In this document: piece by piece, positions 7,151-15,837 of the stretch
Position numbering within the stretch: position 1 is the first letter of the stretch
Layout: each line of letters opens with the position of its first letter
Assembly (NCBI RefSeq): GCF_018336155.1
Contig: NZ_JAGYHF010000007.1
Span: 186,001-250,000, forward strand
DNA: 64,000 nucleotides
From: Pseudomonas rustica
Lineage (GTDB): Bacteria > Pseudomonadota > Gammaproteobacteria > Pseudomonadales > Pseudomonadaceae
Reading direction: 5' to 3'
Made by a program: the position numbers and the translations under genes
The notes under the pieces: model-generated
Database searches by the model: none
What the model was told of the DNA's origin: nothing
The model's input: only the letters and a program-made list of their open reading frames with translations

Positions 7151-8482
7151 TCAGTATTTATCGAGCGTGCGCAGTTTCTGCGGCAACCCCCACAGCAACA
7201 ACGCCGCTGCGATCAACGCCGCCACGCCGATGACATACAGTGCTGGCGTGGTGCTGCCGGTAAGATCCTTGATCCGCCCGACCATCACCGGGCTGACGAT
7301 GCCGCCGAACTGCCCCAGCGTATTGATCACCGCGATCCCGCCCGCCGCACCTGCGCCGGCACCGGCCAGCAACTTCGGTGGCAGCGTCCAGAAGCTCGGA
7401 ATAGCGGCGATGATGCCGGCGCCGAGCAAGCCGAGGGCGACGATCAGGAACGTGGTGTGATCGGCGAAAATCCCCGCACTGAAGAACCCGATCGCACCGA
7501 CCACCACCAGCCCCGCGACAAACTTGCGTCGCTCACCGGTTGCGTCCGACAACCGCCCGATCACGATCATGGTGATCGCCCCGCAGATGTAAGGGATGGC
7601 GGTCAGCAGACCGATCATCACCGGGCTCTCGGTACCGGCGCTGCGGATCAATTGTGGCGCCCAGAAATTCAGTCCGTAAGACGCGACCTGAATCAGAAAG
7701 TAGATCAGCCCCAAGGTCAGAAAACCCGGAATCCGTAGCGCCGCCAGCAATGAGCCGCCGCTCTTGTGCGGTTCGTGATGGGCAATGCGGCTGGACAGCA
7801 GTTTTTTCTCGTCAGCGGTCAGCCAGTGCGCGTCCTCGATGCGATCCTTGAGCAGCATCAACACCAGGAAACCCAGGCCGACACACGGCACGCCACCAAG
7901 CAAAAACAACCAATGCCAGCCGCGCATTTGCAGGACGCCGTCGAGGTGTTCCAGCACCAGCCCGGAGAACGGTGCGCCGACCAGACCGGCAAACGCCGAG
8001 GCCAGAAACAGCATCGAGGTGATTCGTCCACGGAAGTGCTGCGGGAACCACAGCGTCAGGTAATACAACACGCCCGGCGCAAAACCGGCTTCCATCGCGC
8101 CGATCAAAAAGCGCAGCGCATAGAACTGCCATTCACTGGTGACGAAGACCATCAGCGCCGTCGCCACGCCCCACGACATCATGATCCGCGCGATCCAGCG
8201 GCGCGCGCCGACCTTGTAGAGCATCATGTTGCTCGGCACTTCGAACAGCACGTAACCGACCACGAACAGCCCGGCACCGAGGCCGTAAGCGGTGTCGCTC
8301 AGGCTCAGGTCGGCTTGCAGCTGGAACTTGGCGAAGCTGATGTTGATGCGGTCGAAAAAGGCGAACAGGTAGCAGACCATGATCAGCGGCATCAGGCGCC
8401 AGGCGACTTTGCTGACCAGGGCTTTTTCGGCGTCGTTATCGACAGACGAGCTCGCGCCCGCCTCCATTACATTAAGGCTCAT
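7151..8482 (-). CDS. MFS transporter, anion:cation symporter (ACS) type
   Basis: 443 residues, about twelve membrane helices. MVCYLFAFFDRINISFAKFQ after a charged N-terminus and GARRWIARIMMSWGVATALM are the conserved helix 1 and helix 4 motifs of the ACS (tartrate/phthalate/glucarate permease) family, which imports small organic anions with protons. It lies downstream of the CoA-transferase and HMG-CoA-lyase-like genes on the same strand, with a repeat pair between (8539-8630). It is therefore a candidate importer of the acid that those enzymes degrade. Confidence 0.85.
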   Translation of the reverse strand: MSLNVMEAGASSSVDNDAEKALVSKVAWRLMPLIMVCYLFAFFDRINISFAKFQLQADLSLSDTAYGLGAGLFVVGYVLFEVPSNMMLYKVGARRWIARIMMSWGVATALMVFVTSEWQFYALRFLIGAMEAGFAPGVLYYLTLWFPQHFRGRITSMLFLASAFAGLVGAPFSGLVLEHLDGVLQMRGWHWLFLLGGVPCVGLGFLVLMLLKDRIEDAHWLTADEKKLLSSRIAHHEPHKSGGSLLAALRIPGFLTLGLIYFLIQVASYGLNFWAPQLIRSAGTESPVMIGLLTAIPYICGAITMIVIGRLSDATGERRKFVAGLVVVGAIGFFSAGIFADHTTFLIVALGLLGAGIIAAIPSFWTLPPKLLAGAGAGAAGGIAVINTLGQFGGIVSPVMVGRIKDLTGSTTPALYVIGVAALIAAALLLWGLPQKLRTLDKY

Positions 8483-8538
8483 AGCTTTTCTCCAGGCGGA
8501 CTGCCGGTGGGCGTCCGATTGTTTTTGTTGTCTGGTTG

Positions 8539-8630
8539 GGTGGGAGCGGGCTTGCTCGCGAAGGCGTCAGATCAGTCGATATTCAGGGTGAATGACACAC
8601 CGCATTCGCGAGCAAGCTTTGCTCCTACAG
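8539..8630. repeat. REP pair (GTGGGAGCGGGCTTGCTCGC family)
   Basis: GTGGGAGCGGGCTTGCTCGC plus GAAGGCGTC at the left and the inverted CATTCGCGAGCAAGCTTTGC plus TCCTACAG at the right; the right copy has drifted. It lies between the MFS and lyase genes of one putative operon. Confidence 0.85.
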
Positions 8631-8638
8631 AGGGGGAT

Positions 8639-9565
8639 TCAGGTGGGGATCGGGTGCAGGTCGCAATTGCGCCCGGCTTTGGCCAGTTGGCCGGGAACTT
8701 CGTGGCCGAGGAGATCCGGCAATCCGCGCGAGAGCTTCAACAGCAGCGGCAAGTCGATGCCGGTGTGAATGCCGATTTCATCGCACAAATTCACCAAGTC
8801 TTCAGTGCAAATATTGCCCGACGCCCCCGGTGCAAACGGACAACCACCGAGACCGCCCAGCGCTGCATCGAAACGTCTCGCTCCTGCCTCGTAAGCCGCC
8901 AGCACATTGCACAACCCCAAACCCCGGGTGTTATGGAAATGCAGGGTCAGATCCGCGGCCGAAAGCCGCTGCAAAACCCGCCGTACCAAGCGATCCACCT
9001 GACGCGGATTGGCCATGCCGGTGGTGTCGGCGAGGGTGATGCCTCGAATGCCGAGCTCCTGATAAGCGTCGACAATCTGCAACACACGATCCTCGTCAAT
9101 CTTGCCTTCGAACGGGCAACCGAACGTCGTCGCGATACTGCCGTTGAGCCGCACACCCGAGCCATCGGCAAAAGCAACAATGTCGGCAAACGCCGCCAGC
9201 GAATCCTCGCAACGCATGCGCATGTTGGCGAGGTTGTGGCTCTGGCTGGCGGACATCACCAGATTCAGCTCATCGGCACCGGCCTCCAGTGCGCGCTGCG
9301 CGCCTTTGAGATTGGGGATCAGCGCGACGTAAATCACTCCCGGTTGACGCTGAATGCCTTTGAACACCGGCTCGCCGTCACGCAGCGCCGGAATGGCTTT
9401 CGGCGACACAAACGAGCCGGCTTCGATGCGGCTGAACCCCGCCAGCGACAGTTGATCGATGAGCGCGATTTTGTCGACGGTTTCCACCCACGTCGGCTCG
9501 ATCTGCAAGCCGTCGCGAGGCGAGACTTCCTGGACGATCAAGGTTTGCGAATAGTCCGTGATCAT
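8639..9565 (-). CDS. Hydroxymethylglutaryl-CoA lyase-family enzyme
   Basis: 308 residues. HMG-CoA lyase cleaves 3-hydroxy-3-methylglutaryl-CoA to acetyl-CoA and acetoacetate; relatives cleave citramalyl-CoA and similar thioesters. The TIM-barrel landmarks are visible: SPRDGLQ (catalytic Arg-Asp, residues 15-21), the metal-binding LHFHNTRG, and GLGGCPFAPGASGN carrying the mobile catalytic Cys. Its ATG overlaps the stop of the upstream CoA-transferase (ATGA), so the two are translationally coupled and very likely work in sequence: activation of a free acid, then C-C cleavage. It is probably not the leucine-pathway enzyme, because no liu genes are nearby. Confidence 0.85.
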   Translation of the reverse strand: MITDYSQTLIVQEVSPRDGLQIEPTWVETVDKIALIDQLSLAGFSRIEAGSFVSPKAIPALRDGEPVFKGIQRQPGVIYVALIPNLKGAQRALEAGADELNLVMSASQSHNLANMRMRCEDSLAAFADIVAFADGSGVRLNGSIATTFGCPFEGKIDEDRVLQIVDAYQELGIRGITLADTTGMANPRQVDRLVRRVLQRLSAADLTLHFHNTRGLGLCNVLAAYEAGARRFDAALGGLGGCPFAPGASGNICTEDLVNLCDEIGIHTGIDLPLLLKLSRGLPDLLGHEVPGQLAKAGRNCDLHPIPT

Positions 9566-10755
9566 TGCACCACCCCTTGGCTTTTCAGGCGTTCGATGTC
9601 GAGTTCAGTCAGGCCGAGACCGGCGAGAATACCGTCGGTGTGCTGGCCGAGTGTCGGCCCCGACCAATTCACGCCGCCGGGGGTTTCCGAGAGTTTCGGC
9701 ACGATGCCGGGCATCTTCACAGTTGCGCCGCCGGGCAGTTCGGCGTCGAGCAGCATGCCGCGCGCCTGATAATGCGGATCGGCGACGATGTCGGCCACCG
9801 AATAGATGCGCCCGGCCGGGACTTCGGCAGCTTCGAGGGCGGCGAGCACGTCGTTGATCGGCAGGCTGCTCGTCCAGTGAGTGATCGCGGCGTCGAGCAT
9901 GCCACTCTTGGCCGCACGGCCGTCGTTGTGGGCGAGTTCTTCGGCGTCAGCCAGATCATCGCGACCGATGGTTTGCATCAACCGCTTGTAGATCGGATCG
10001 CTGTTGCCGGCGATCACCACGTAAGCGCCGTCAGCCGTAAGGTACGTGTTGGACGGTGCAATGCCCGGCAACGCACCGCCGCTGCGTTCGCGAACGTGGC
10101 CGAGCATGTCGTATTCCGGCACCAGACTTTCCATGACGTTGAACACGCTTTCGGCCAGCGACACATCGACGATCTGCCCGCCGCCCTGCCCGGTTTTGAC
10201 CCGCAGCAGCGACATCAACGCGCCGATCACCGCGTGCAAGGATGCCAGCGAATCGCCGAGGCTGACGCCCACTCGCGCCGGCGGCGAACCGGGGGTGCCG
10301 GTGGTGTAGCGGATGCCGCCCATCGCCTCGCCGATCGCACCGAAACCGGGGCGATCGCGGTAGGGGCCGGTCTGGCCATAACCGGAGATGCGCACGAGGG
10401 TGAGGTTGGGATTGAGCGCGTGGAGCACATCCCAGCCGAGGCCGAGTTTTTCCAGCGCGCCGGGGCGCAGGTTTTCGATGATCACGTCGGCGTCGGTCGC
10501 CAGTTGCTTGACCAGTTCGATGCCTTCCGGGGATTTCAGATTGAGCGCCAGCGACTGCTTGTTGCGCGATTGCAGGTACCACCACAGCGACGTGCCTTCG
10601 TGCAGCTTGCGCCATTTGCGCAGCGGGTCGCCCTGACCCATGGCTTCGATCTTGATCACCTCAGCGCCGAACTCGGCGAGCATGCGCGCGGCAAACGGCG
10701 CAGCGATCAGGGTGCCGATTTCGATCACTTTGATCGCACTCAGGGGGGCAGTCAT
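9562..10755 (-). CDS. Class III (CaiB/BaiF) CoA-transferase
   Basis: 397 residues, normal for the family. It begins with the Rossmann-like KVIEIGTLIAAPFAARMLAE, has the GDPLRKW loop, FGAIGEAMGG, and the catalytic Asp in IVDVSLAESVFNVM; NAYLTADGAYVVIAG-type C-terminal segments are also present. Family members move CoA from a donor such as succinyl-CoA to a free carboxylic acid. The ATG at 10755 (AAGAGG about ten bases upstream) is preferred over 10821. Coupling to an HMG-CoA-lyase-like gene suggests an acid such as 3-hydroxy-3-methylglutarate or citramalate/itaconate; this is inference. A LysR gene lies upstream on the same strand. Confidence 0.85.
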   Translation of the reverse strand: MTAPLSAIKVIEIGTLIAAPFAARMLAEFGAEVIKIEAMGQGDPLRKWRKLHEGTSLWWYLQSRNKQSLALNLKSPEGIELVKQLATDADVIIENLRPGALEKLGLGWDVLHALNPNLTLVRISGYGQTGPYRDRPGFGAIGEAMGGIRYTTGTPGSPPARVGVSLGDSLASLHAVIGALMSLLRVKTGQGGGQIVDVSLAESVFNVMESLVPEYDMLGHVRERSGGALPGIAPSNTYLTADGAYVVIAGNSDPIYKRLMQTIGRDDLADAEELAHNDGRAAKSGMLDAAITHWTSSLPINDVLAALEAAEVPAGRIYSVADIVADPHYQARGMLLDAELPGGATVKMPGIVPKLSETPGGVNWSGPTLGQHTDGILAGLGLTELDIERLKSQGVVQ

Positions 10756-10865
10756 CGCGGGGTACCTCTTGTTCTTGGAATATGCCGGCAAGACTAGAGG
10801 CGTGATGGTGAAGGAATCCAACCTTCGTTCGGCAAAGGGCGTTCGCGAAATGCGAACGCCCCGCC

Positions 10866-10955
10866 CCTGTAGGAGCTGCCGAAGGCTGCGATCTTTTGAT
10901 CTTGCTCTTAAAACAACAGATCAAAAGATCGCAGCCTTCGGCAGCTCCTACAGGG
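10866..10955. repeat. REP pair (GTAGGAGCTGCCGAAGGCTG family)
   Basis: CTGTAGGAGCTGCCGAAGGC followed by TGCGATCTTTTGATC, a 17-base spacer, and the exact inverted copy. Located between the LysR gene and the CoA-transferase gene. Confidence 0.9.
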
Positions 10956-10983
10956 GGGGGCGGCCACGCAGATGATCGGAATA

Positions 10984-11886
10984 TCAGCCTCGCAAATGTT
11001 CAAACAACAACCGGCTCACCGGCGACAACCCCGCCTCATCGCGCACCACCACAATCAACGCGCGATCCGACCAGTCATCGGTCAACGGCACCGCGTGCAG
11101 CCCCAGCGCCTGACCAAACAACTCATACGCCCGCTGCGGCAAAATTCCGATGCCCATGTTGGCCTGCACCATTCGGCACACCGCATCAAACCCCGGCACA
11201 TGAATGCGAATGCGCAGCACCTTGCCCGCCTGCCGCGCCGCCGCGTGGGTGCGCATGTTGATCGAACTGGCCGCGTGCAAACCGACGTAATCACTGTCCA
11301 GCGTTTCGGCAAACGCCACCGATTCACGCGCGGCCAACGGATGCTCCGGCAACATCACCACCACCAGTTTGTCCTCGCGGTACAGCACGCTGTGCAGGCC
11401 CTTGATGTCGCTGTCGTTGGAACAAATACCGAGATCCGCGACGCCATCGAGCACGCCCTGAATCACCCCGGCACTGGGCCGTTCTTCAAGGTCAGTCTTG
11501 ACCTGCGCATGCCGCGCGGAAAAGTCGCGCAAGTCTTCCGGCAGAAACTGAATGATCGCCGAGAGGTTCGCCAGCATGCGCACATAGCCGCGCACACCGT
11601 GGCTGTGCTCGCCCAGCTCCAGGCCCATCTTCTCGACGTTAAACAACATCTGCCGCGCATGGTGCAGCAGCGTTTCCCCCGCCGGCGTCAGCGTCATGCC
11701 CTTGGCCTGGCGCACGAACAGGCTGATGCCCAGCGCTTCTTCCAGTTCCATCAAGCGCTTGCTCGCCGCCGACACCGCAATGGCTTCGCGCGCGGCGGCG
11801 CGGGTCAGCGTGCCCTCTTCATGCACGGCGACAAACAGTTGCAAGGTGATCAGGTCGAGGCGGCGAATCAGGCTTTTTTGCAGCAT
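10984..11886 (-). CDS. LysR-family transcriptional regulator
   Basis: 300 residues. The helix-turn-helix is at about residues 18-60 (LQLFVAVHEEGTLTRAAARE, AIAVSAASKRLMELEEAL), followed by the two-lobed effector domain (VRMLANLSAIIQFLPEDL, AIL-type second lobe with HAASSINMRTHAAARQAG). It belongs to the branch with LFVRQAKGMTLTPAGETLL. It sits upstream of the CoA-transferase/lyase/MFS genes in the same direction, with about 230 bases including a REP pair between, and is the obvious candidate regulator of that catabolic set. The opposite gene at 12089 diverges from it. Confidence 0.85.
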   Translation of the reverse strand: MLQKSLIRRLDLITLQLFVAVHEEGTLTRAAAREAIAVSAASKRLMELEEALGISLFVRQAKGMTLTPAGETLLHHARQMLFNVEKMGLELGEHSHGVRGYVRMLANLSAIIQFLPEDLRDFSARHAQVKTDLEERPSAGVIQGVLDGVADLGICSNDSDIKGLHSVLYREDKLVVVMLPEHPLAARESVAFAETLDSDYVGLHAASSINMRTHAAARQAGKVLRIRIHVPGFDAVCRMVQANMGIGILPQRAYELFGQALGLHAVPLTDDWSDRALIVVVRDEAGLSPVSRLLFEHLRG

Positions 11887-12088
11887 GGAAGTCTCGCTGG
11901 CGGGGACATTCGAGTCGGCAGGATAGCCCGGTTTTCGTTGAAGTCAGACATGTGATTAATCCGCCGACGTTCGTGGCTTCGCCCTACAAAAAAAACTCTA
12001 TCGCCTCTCAGGATTCGCGGAATCGGCCTATTTTTGTCCGACTTTTCGCTCTGTAAAGTCTGGCAACACACACAAATTGCAACACCCC

Positions 12089-13354
12089 ATGGATCGCTAC
12101 GCTCAAGGAATGTCGCCTGTGAATCTTCCGTTGCACACCCCGAATCTGTATTCCAATTTTCGCAAGATCATTGCCCTCGCCGACTACGATTGGGACATCG
12201 CCGAACAGGGCAAAGTCGCCGGCCTCAATGTCGAAGTAAAAAGTCCGAATCACTTGCTCGATCAGTACGGGCGTGAATTCCATCACTTCTGCACGACCTC
12301 TTATCTGGGGCTCGATCATCACCCGGCCCTGCTCGAAGGCGCCATCGCTGCCCTCCGTGAAACCGGCAGTTTGCGCGTCGCAAATTCGAAGAACCGCTGC
12401 AAATTGGCGATTCTCGAGCAGTACGAAAACGAGTTGTCGCAACTCTTTGATACGGTCTGTCTGAGCACTTTGTCTTGCAGCGCCGCCAGCGCGGGGATCC
12501 TGCCGTTGCTGGCCAGCGGCATCTTCACCGAAGGTCAGCCGCCGGTGATGGTCTTCGACCGCCACGCGCACTACTCGATGAATCATTTGAAAGCTGCGTG
12601 CGCCGATGAAACCCGCGTGGTCACCGCGCCGCACAACGACATGGATTTTCTCGAACGCGCCTGCCAGCAACATGGCCGCGTGGCGTATGTCGCCGACGGC
12701 GCATACAGCATGGGCGGCGTCGCCAACATGGAAGGTCTGTTGTATCTGAAGGATCGCTACGGGCTGTTTCTGTATCTGGATGATTCCCATGCGTTGTCGG
12801 CGGTCGGTCAGCACGGCGCCGGCCTGGTGCGGCCACGGGTGGCGGCGCTTGAAGAGGATTGCCTGATCGTCGCGTCGCTGGCCAAGTCGTTTGGCGCCAG
12901 CGGTGGTTTGGTGATGCTGGGCAATGAGCGGCAGAAAACCCTGATCCAGCGTTACGGCGGGCCGAGCAACTGGTCGCAGAGTCTCAACTGCGCGGCGATC
13001 GGTGCCGGCAGAGCGTCGATCCGCCTGCATCGCAGCGCCGAATTCGCCGCGCTGCAAAGCAACCTTCAGGCTAATATCCGCCTCTTCGACAGCCTGATCA
13101 GCACCGATCAATGCCACAGCAACATGGCCATCCGCTTGATCAAATGCGGGCAGGCGGCGGTGGCCAATCGAGTGGCCAGCGAACTGGCCGAACAGGGATA
13201 TTTCACCAGTGCGGTGTTTTTTCCGGTGGTTGCACAAGGCAAGGCAGCCATCCGCATTACGCTACGCGCCGACATGCCGCCAGCGCTGATCCGCCGCTTC
13301 TGTGAACTGATCACCGAGCTGTTGCGCACCCACCGTTGTGATCTCGACGACTGA
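12089..13354 (+). CDS. Alpha-oxoamine synthase-like PLP enzyme (AONS/CqsA fold)
   Basis: 421 residues. Fold-type I PLP enzyme that, in this family, condenses an amino acid with an acyl thioester with loss of CO2. Visible: FCTTSYLGLDHHPALLEGAI, VMVFDRHAHYSMNHL (ring-stacking His), YLDDSHALSAVGQHGAG (Asp pairing with the pyridine N and the His), and ASLAKSFGASGGLV with the Schiff-base Lys at about residue 266. No bioF/hemA/kbl context exists here, so it is not an obvious biotin, haem or threonine gene; CqsA/LqsA autoinducer synthases are a plausible relation. An MFS exporter follows after 15 bases. Start uncertain: TTG 12077, ATG 12089 and ATG 12110 are all in frame, none with a good ribosome site. 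Confidence 0.75.
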   Translation: MDRYAQGMSPVNLPLHTPNLYSNFRKIIALADYDWDIAEQGKVAGLNVEVKSPNHLLDQYGREFHHFCTTSYLGLDHHPALLEGAIAALRETGSLRVANSKNRCKLAILEQYENELSQLFDTVCLSTLSCSAASAGILPLLASGIFTEGQPPVMVFDRHAHYSMNHLKAACADETRVVTAPHNDMDFLERACQQHGRVAYVADGAYSMGGVANMEGLLYLKDRYGLFLYLDDSHALSAVGQHGAGLVRPRVAALEEDCLIVASLAKSFGASGGLVMLGNERQKTLIQRYGGPSNWSQSLNCAAIGAGRASIRLHRSAEFAALQSNLQANIRLFDSLISTDQCHSNMAIRLIKCGQAAVANRVASELAEQGYFTSAVFFPVVAQGKAAIRITLRADMPPALIRRFCELITELLRTHRCDLDD

Positions 13355-13369
13355 AAACAGGGACGAATC

Positions 13370-14536
13370 ATGAACGCCAGCGTCACTCTCCTGATCACCT
13401 GTAGCACGGTTTTTCTCGCCCAGTTGGGCATGAGTATTTATTTGCCGGCGCTGCCGGAAATCGCCCGCTATCTGGCGGCGGATCCTGCGCAGGTGTCGTG
13501 GGGCTTGTCGCTGTACCTGATCGGCCTGGCGCTGCCGATGTTGTTCTGGGGCAGTCTGGCCCAGCGCATCGGCCGCAAACCGGTGTTGCTGGCGGCGCTG
13601 GCGATTTACGGCCTGGCCAATCTGGCCTTGCCGCTGGGTTCGACGCTTGAGTGGTTTTTGCTGCTGCGACTGCTGCAAGGCATCGGTGCCAGCGGTATTT
13701 CGGTGATGGCGCGGGTGCTGATCCGCGACAGCTTTCGCGGCGATCTGCTGGCCAAGGCGTTGTCGTGGATTTCGATCTCGTTCGTAGTGGCGCTGGGCAT
13801 CGGCCAATACCTGGGCTCGATCATCGAGGTGACGCTGGGCTGGCAGGCGATTTTCTACCTGCTCGGCGTGGTCTGCCTGGTGATGGCGCTGATCGTCTCG
13901 CGGGTGGCGTTCCCTGCTGTCGCTGACGAACCGGCCAGCGCTTCGTCATGGTCGGCTTATCGGCTGATTCTGCTGCATCGGGCATTTCTTTTGCCGGCGC
14001 TGGCCGGTGGTTTGGGCTACGGCGTGATCATCGCCTTCAACACCGCAGCGCCGCTGGTTTTGCAGGGGCCGTTCGCCTGGTCGACGGTGGATTACGGCTT
14101 GCTCGGCTGGCCAATCAGCGCGGCGTATTTTCTGGGTGCGCTGGCGGTCAATCACTTCGTGTTGCGCACCGGTCAGGCGTGGCTGATGACCGTTGGCGTC
14201 GGTCTGGTGCTGGCCGGTAGCGGCGTGATGTTGCTGGGCAGTCTGGCGGCCAGTTCCATCGCGCTACTGTTTTGGCTGCCGTATTGCGTGGCGGTGTTCG
14301 GGCAGTCGTTGAACTACCCGATCAGCCTGTCACGCGCCAACGATGGCGCGCCGATTGCCGGTGCTTATGCGATGGCGCTGAGTGGATTCATTCATCAATT
14401 GATGGCGGCGATCATTGGCGCGATGGCCAGTCTGATCGCCAGTCCACAGGCTTGGCCGTTATCGCTGCTGTGCACGTTGCTGGCCGTCGGCGCGATGCTC
14501 TGCGTGAAGTTCGCGCCGGGGGATGGCAAGCGTTAG
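13370..14536 (+). CDS. MFS exporter, Bcr/CflA-like
   Basis: 388 residues, about twelve helices. The N-terminal [20 protein letters not shown] and [18 protein letters not shown] (motif A) plus [20 protein letters not shown] (motif C region) match the Bcr/CflA drug-resistance branch. It starts 15 bases after the oxoamine synthase and is almost certainly co-transcribed, so export of that enzyme's product is a reasonable inference. Its stop codon overlaps the stop of the convergent dehydrogenase gene by four bases. Confidence 0.85.
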   Translation: MNASVTLLITCSTVFLAQLGMSIYLPALPEIARYLAADPAQVSWGLSLYLIGLALPMLFWGSLAQRIGRKPVLLAALAIYGLANLALPLGSTLEWFLLLRLLQGIGASGISVMARVLIRDSFRGDLLAKALSWISISFVVALGIGQYLGSIIEVTLGWQAIFYLLGVVCLVMALIVSRVAFPAVADEPASASSWSAYRLILLHRAFLLPALAGGLGYGVIIAFNTAAPLVLQGPFAWSTVDYGLLGWPISAAYFLGALAVNHFVLRTGQAWLMTVGVGLVLAGSGVMLLGSLAASSIALLFWLPYCVAVFGQSLNYPISLSRANDGAPIAGAYAMALSGFIHQLMAAIIGAMASLIASPQAWPLSLLCTLLAVGAMLCVKFAPGDGKR

Positions 14537-15681
14537 AAGGCGTTGCGGAAGATTTCCTCGATTTGCCGTTGATCCGCCGCGCGCGGGTTGGTAATGCCGC
14601 AGGCGTCTTTCAGTGCATTGGTGGCGAGGATCGGGATGTTGCTGAGTTTGGCGCCGAGTTCGCGCAGACCGCTCGGGATGTCGACGTCTTTGGCCAAGGT
14701 GCGGATCGCGGTGATCGCCGCTTGCGCGCCCTCCTCGGCGCTGAAACCACGAATGTCAGCACCCATGGCGTGGGCGACATCGGTCAGGCGATCGGCGCAG
14801 ACCAGCGCGTTGAATGTCTGCACATGCGGCAGCAGCACGGCGTTGCACACCCCGTGGGGCAAGTCGTAGAAACCGCCCAACTGATGCGCCATCGCATGCA
14901 CGTAACCGAGCGAGGCATTGTTGAACGCCATGCCGGCGAGGAACTGCGCGTAAGCCATGTTCTCCCGCGCGGCGAGGTCGCTGCCGTCGCGCACGGCCAA
15001 GCGCAAATTGTTGCTGATCAGGGTCATCGCCTTCAACGCGCAGGCGTCGGTGATCGGGTTGGCGGCGGTCGAAACGTAAGCCTCGATGGCGTGGGTCAAT
15101 GCGTCCATGCCGGTGGCGGCGGTCAGGCTTTTGGGCATGGCGACCATCAGTTCCGGGTCGTTGACCGACAGCAGCGGCGTGACATTGCGGTCGACGATGG
15201 CCATTTTCACGTGACGCGATTCGTCGGTGATGATGCAGAAACGGGTCATCTCGCTGGCAGTGCCGGCGGTGGTGTTGATCGCGATCAGCGGCAGTTGTGG
15301 CTTGCTCGATTGATCAACACCTTCGTAATCACCGATTTCCCCGCCGTTGGTCGCACACAGGGCAATGCCTTTGGCGCAGTCGTGGGGCGAACCACCGCCC
15401 AGCGACACGACGAAATCGCAGCGGGTTTCCTTGAGCAAACCCAGCCCGGATTCGACGTTGGCGATGCTCGGGTTCGGTTTGGCGCCGTCGAAAATCACCG
15501 AATCGATGTCCTGCATGGCCAGCTTCTCGGCGACCATCGTCGCCACGCCGGCCTTGGCCAGCCCCGTGTCGGTGACGATCAGCGCTTTGCGAAAACCGTA
15601 GTTGCGGATCGCGACCATGGCTTCGTCGAGGCAGCCGTTGCCCATGATGTTTACCGCCGGAATGAAAAAGGTGCTGGTCAT
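14533..15681 (-). CDS. yiaY: Iron-containing alcohol dehydrogenase YiaY-like
   Basis: 382 residues against 383 in E. coli YiaY, with near-identical blocks: [40 protein letters not shown] (nucleotide loop), [20 protein letters not shown], and [20 protein letters not shown] with the metal ligands in [16 protein letters not shown]. It is a group III NAD-dependent dehydrogenase of short alcohols or hydroxy amino acids (reported L-threonine dehydrogenase activity in E. coli). AGGAGA sits 9 bases before ATG 15681; the open frame upstream to 15741 has no site. Monocistronic and convergent with the MFS gene. Confidence 0.9.
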   Translation of the reverse strand: MTSTFFIPAVNIMGNGCLDEAMVAIRNYGFRKALIVTDTGLAKAGVATMVAEKLAMQDIDSVIFDGAKPNPSIANVESGLGLLKETRCDFVVSLGGGSPHDCAKGIALCATNGGEIGDYEGVDQSSKPQLPLIAINTTAGTASEMTRFCIITDESRHVKMAIVDRNVTPLLSVNDPELMVAMPKSLTAATGMDALTHAIEAYVSTAANPITDACALKAMTLISNNLRLAVRDGSDLAARENMAYAQFLAGMAFNNASLGYVHAMAHQLGGFYDLPHGVCNAVLLPHVQTFNALVCADRLTDVAHAMGADIRGFSAEEGAQAAITAIRTLAKDVDIPSGLRELGAKLSNIPILATNALKDACGITNPRAADQRQIEEIFRNAF

Positions 15682-15837
15682 GCGCGCGTCTCCTGACAGG
15701 GGCCGAATCGACTGCTCCGATTCAGCGGATAAGCACAGCATCGACCGATCGGTCAGCGCCGATGTTGATCTGGCTCAATGCCCGCTCGTGATAAAGTCGC
15801 CGCCCATCAGCCCCTATGTTTTGAGACCGCCTACGCA

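Noticed and set aside
7766..9769. Plus-strand open frame of about 667 codons.
   Set aside because: Antisense to the MFS, lyase and CoA-transferase genes and runs through a REP pair.
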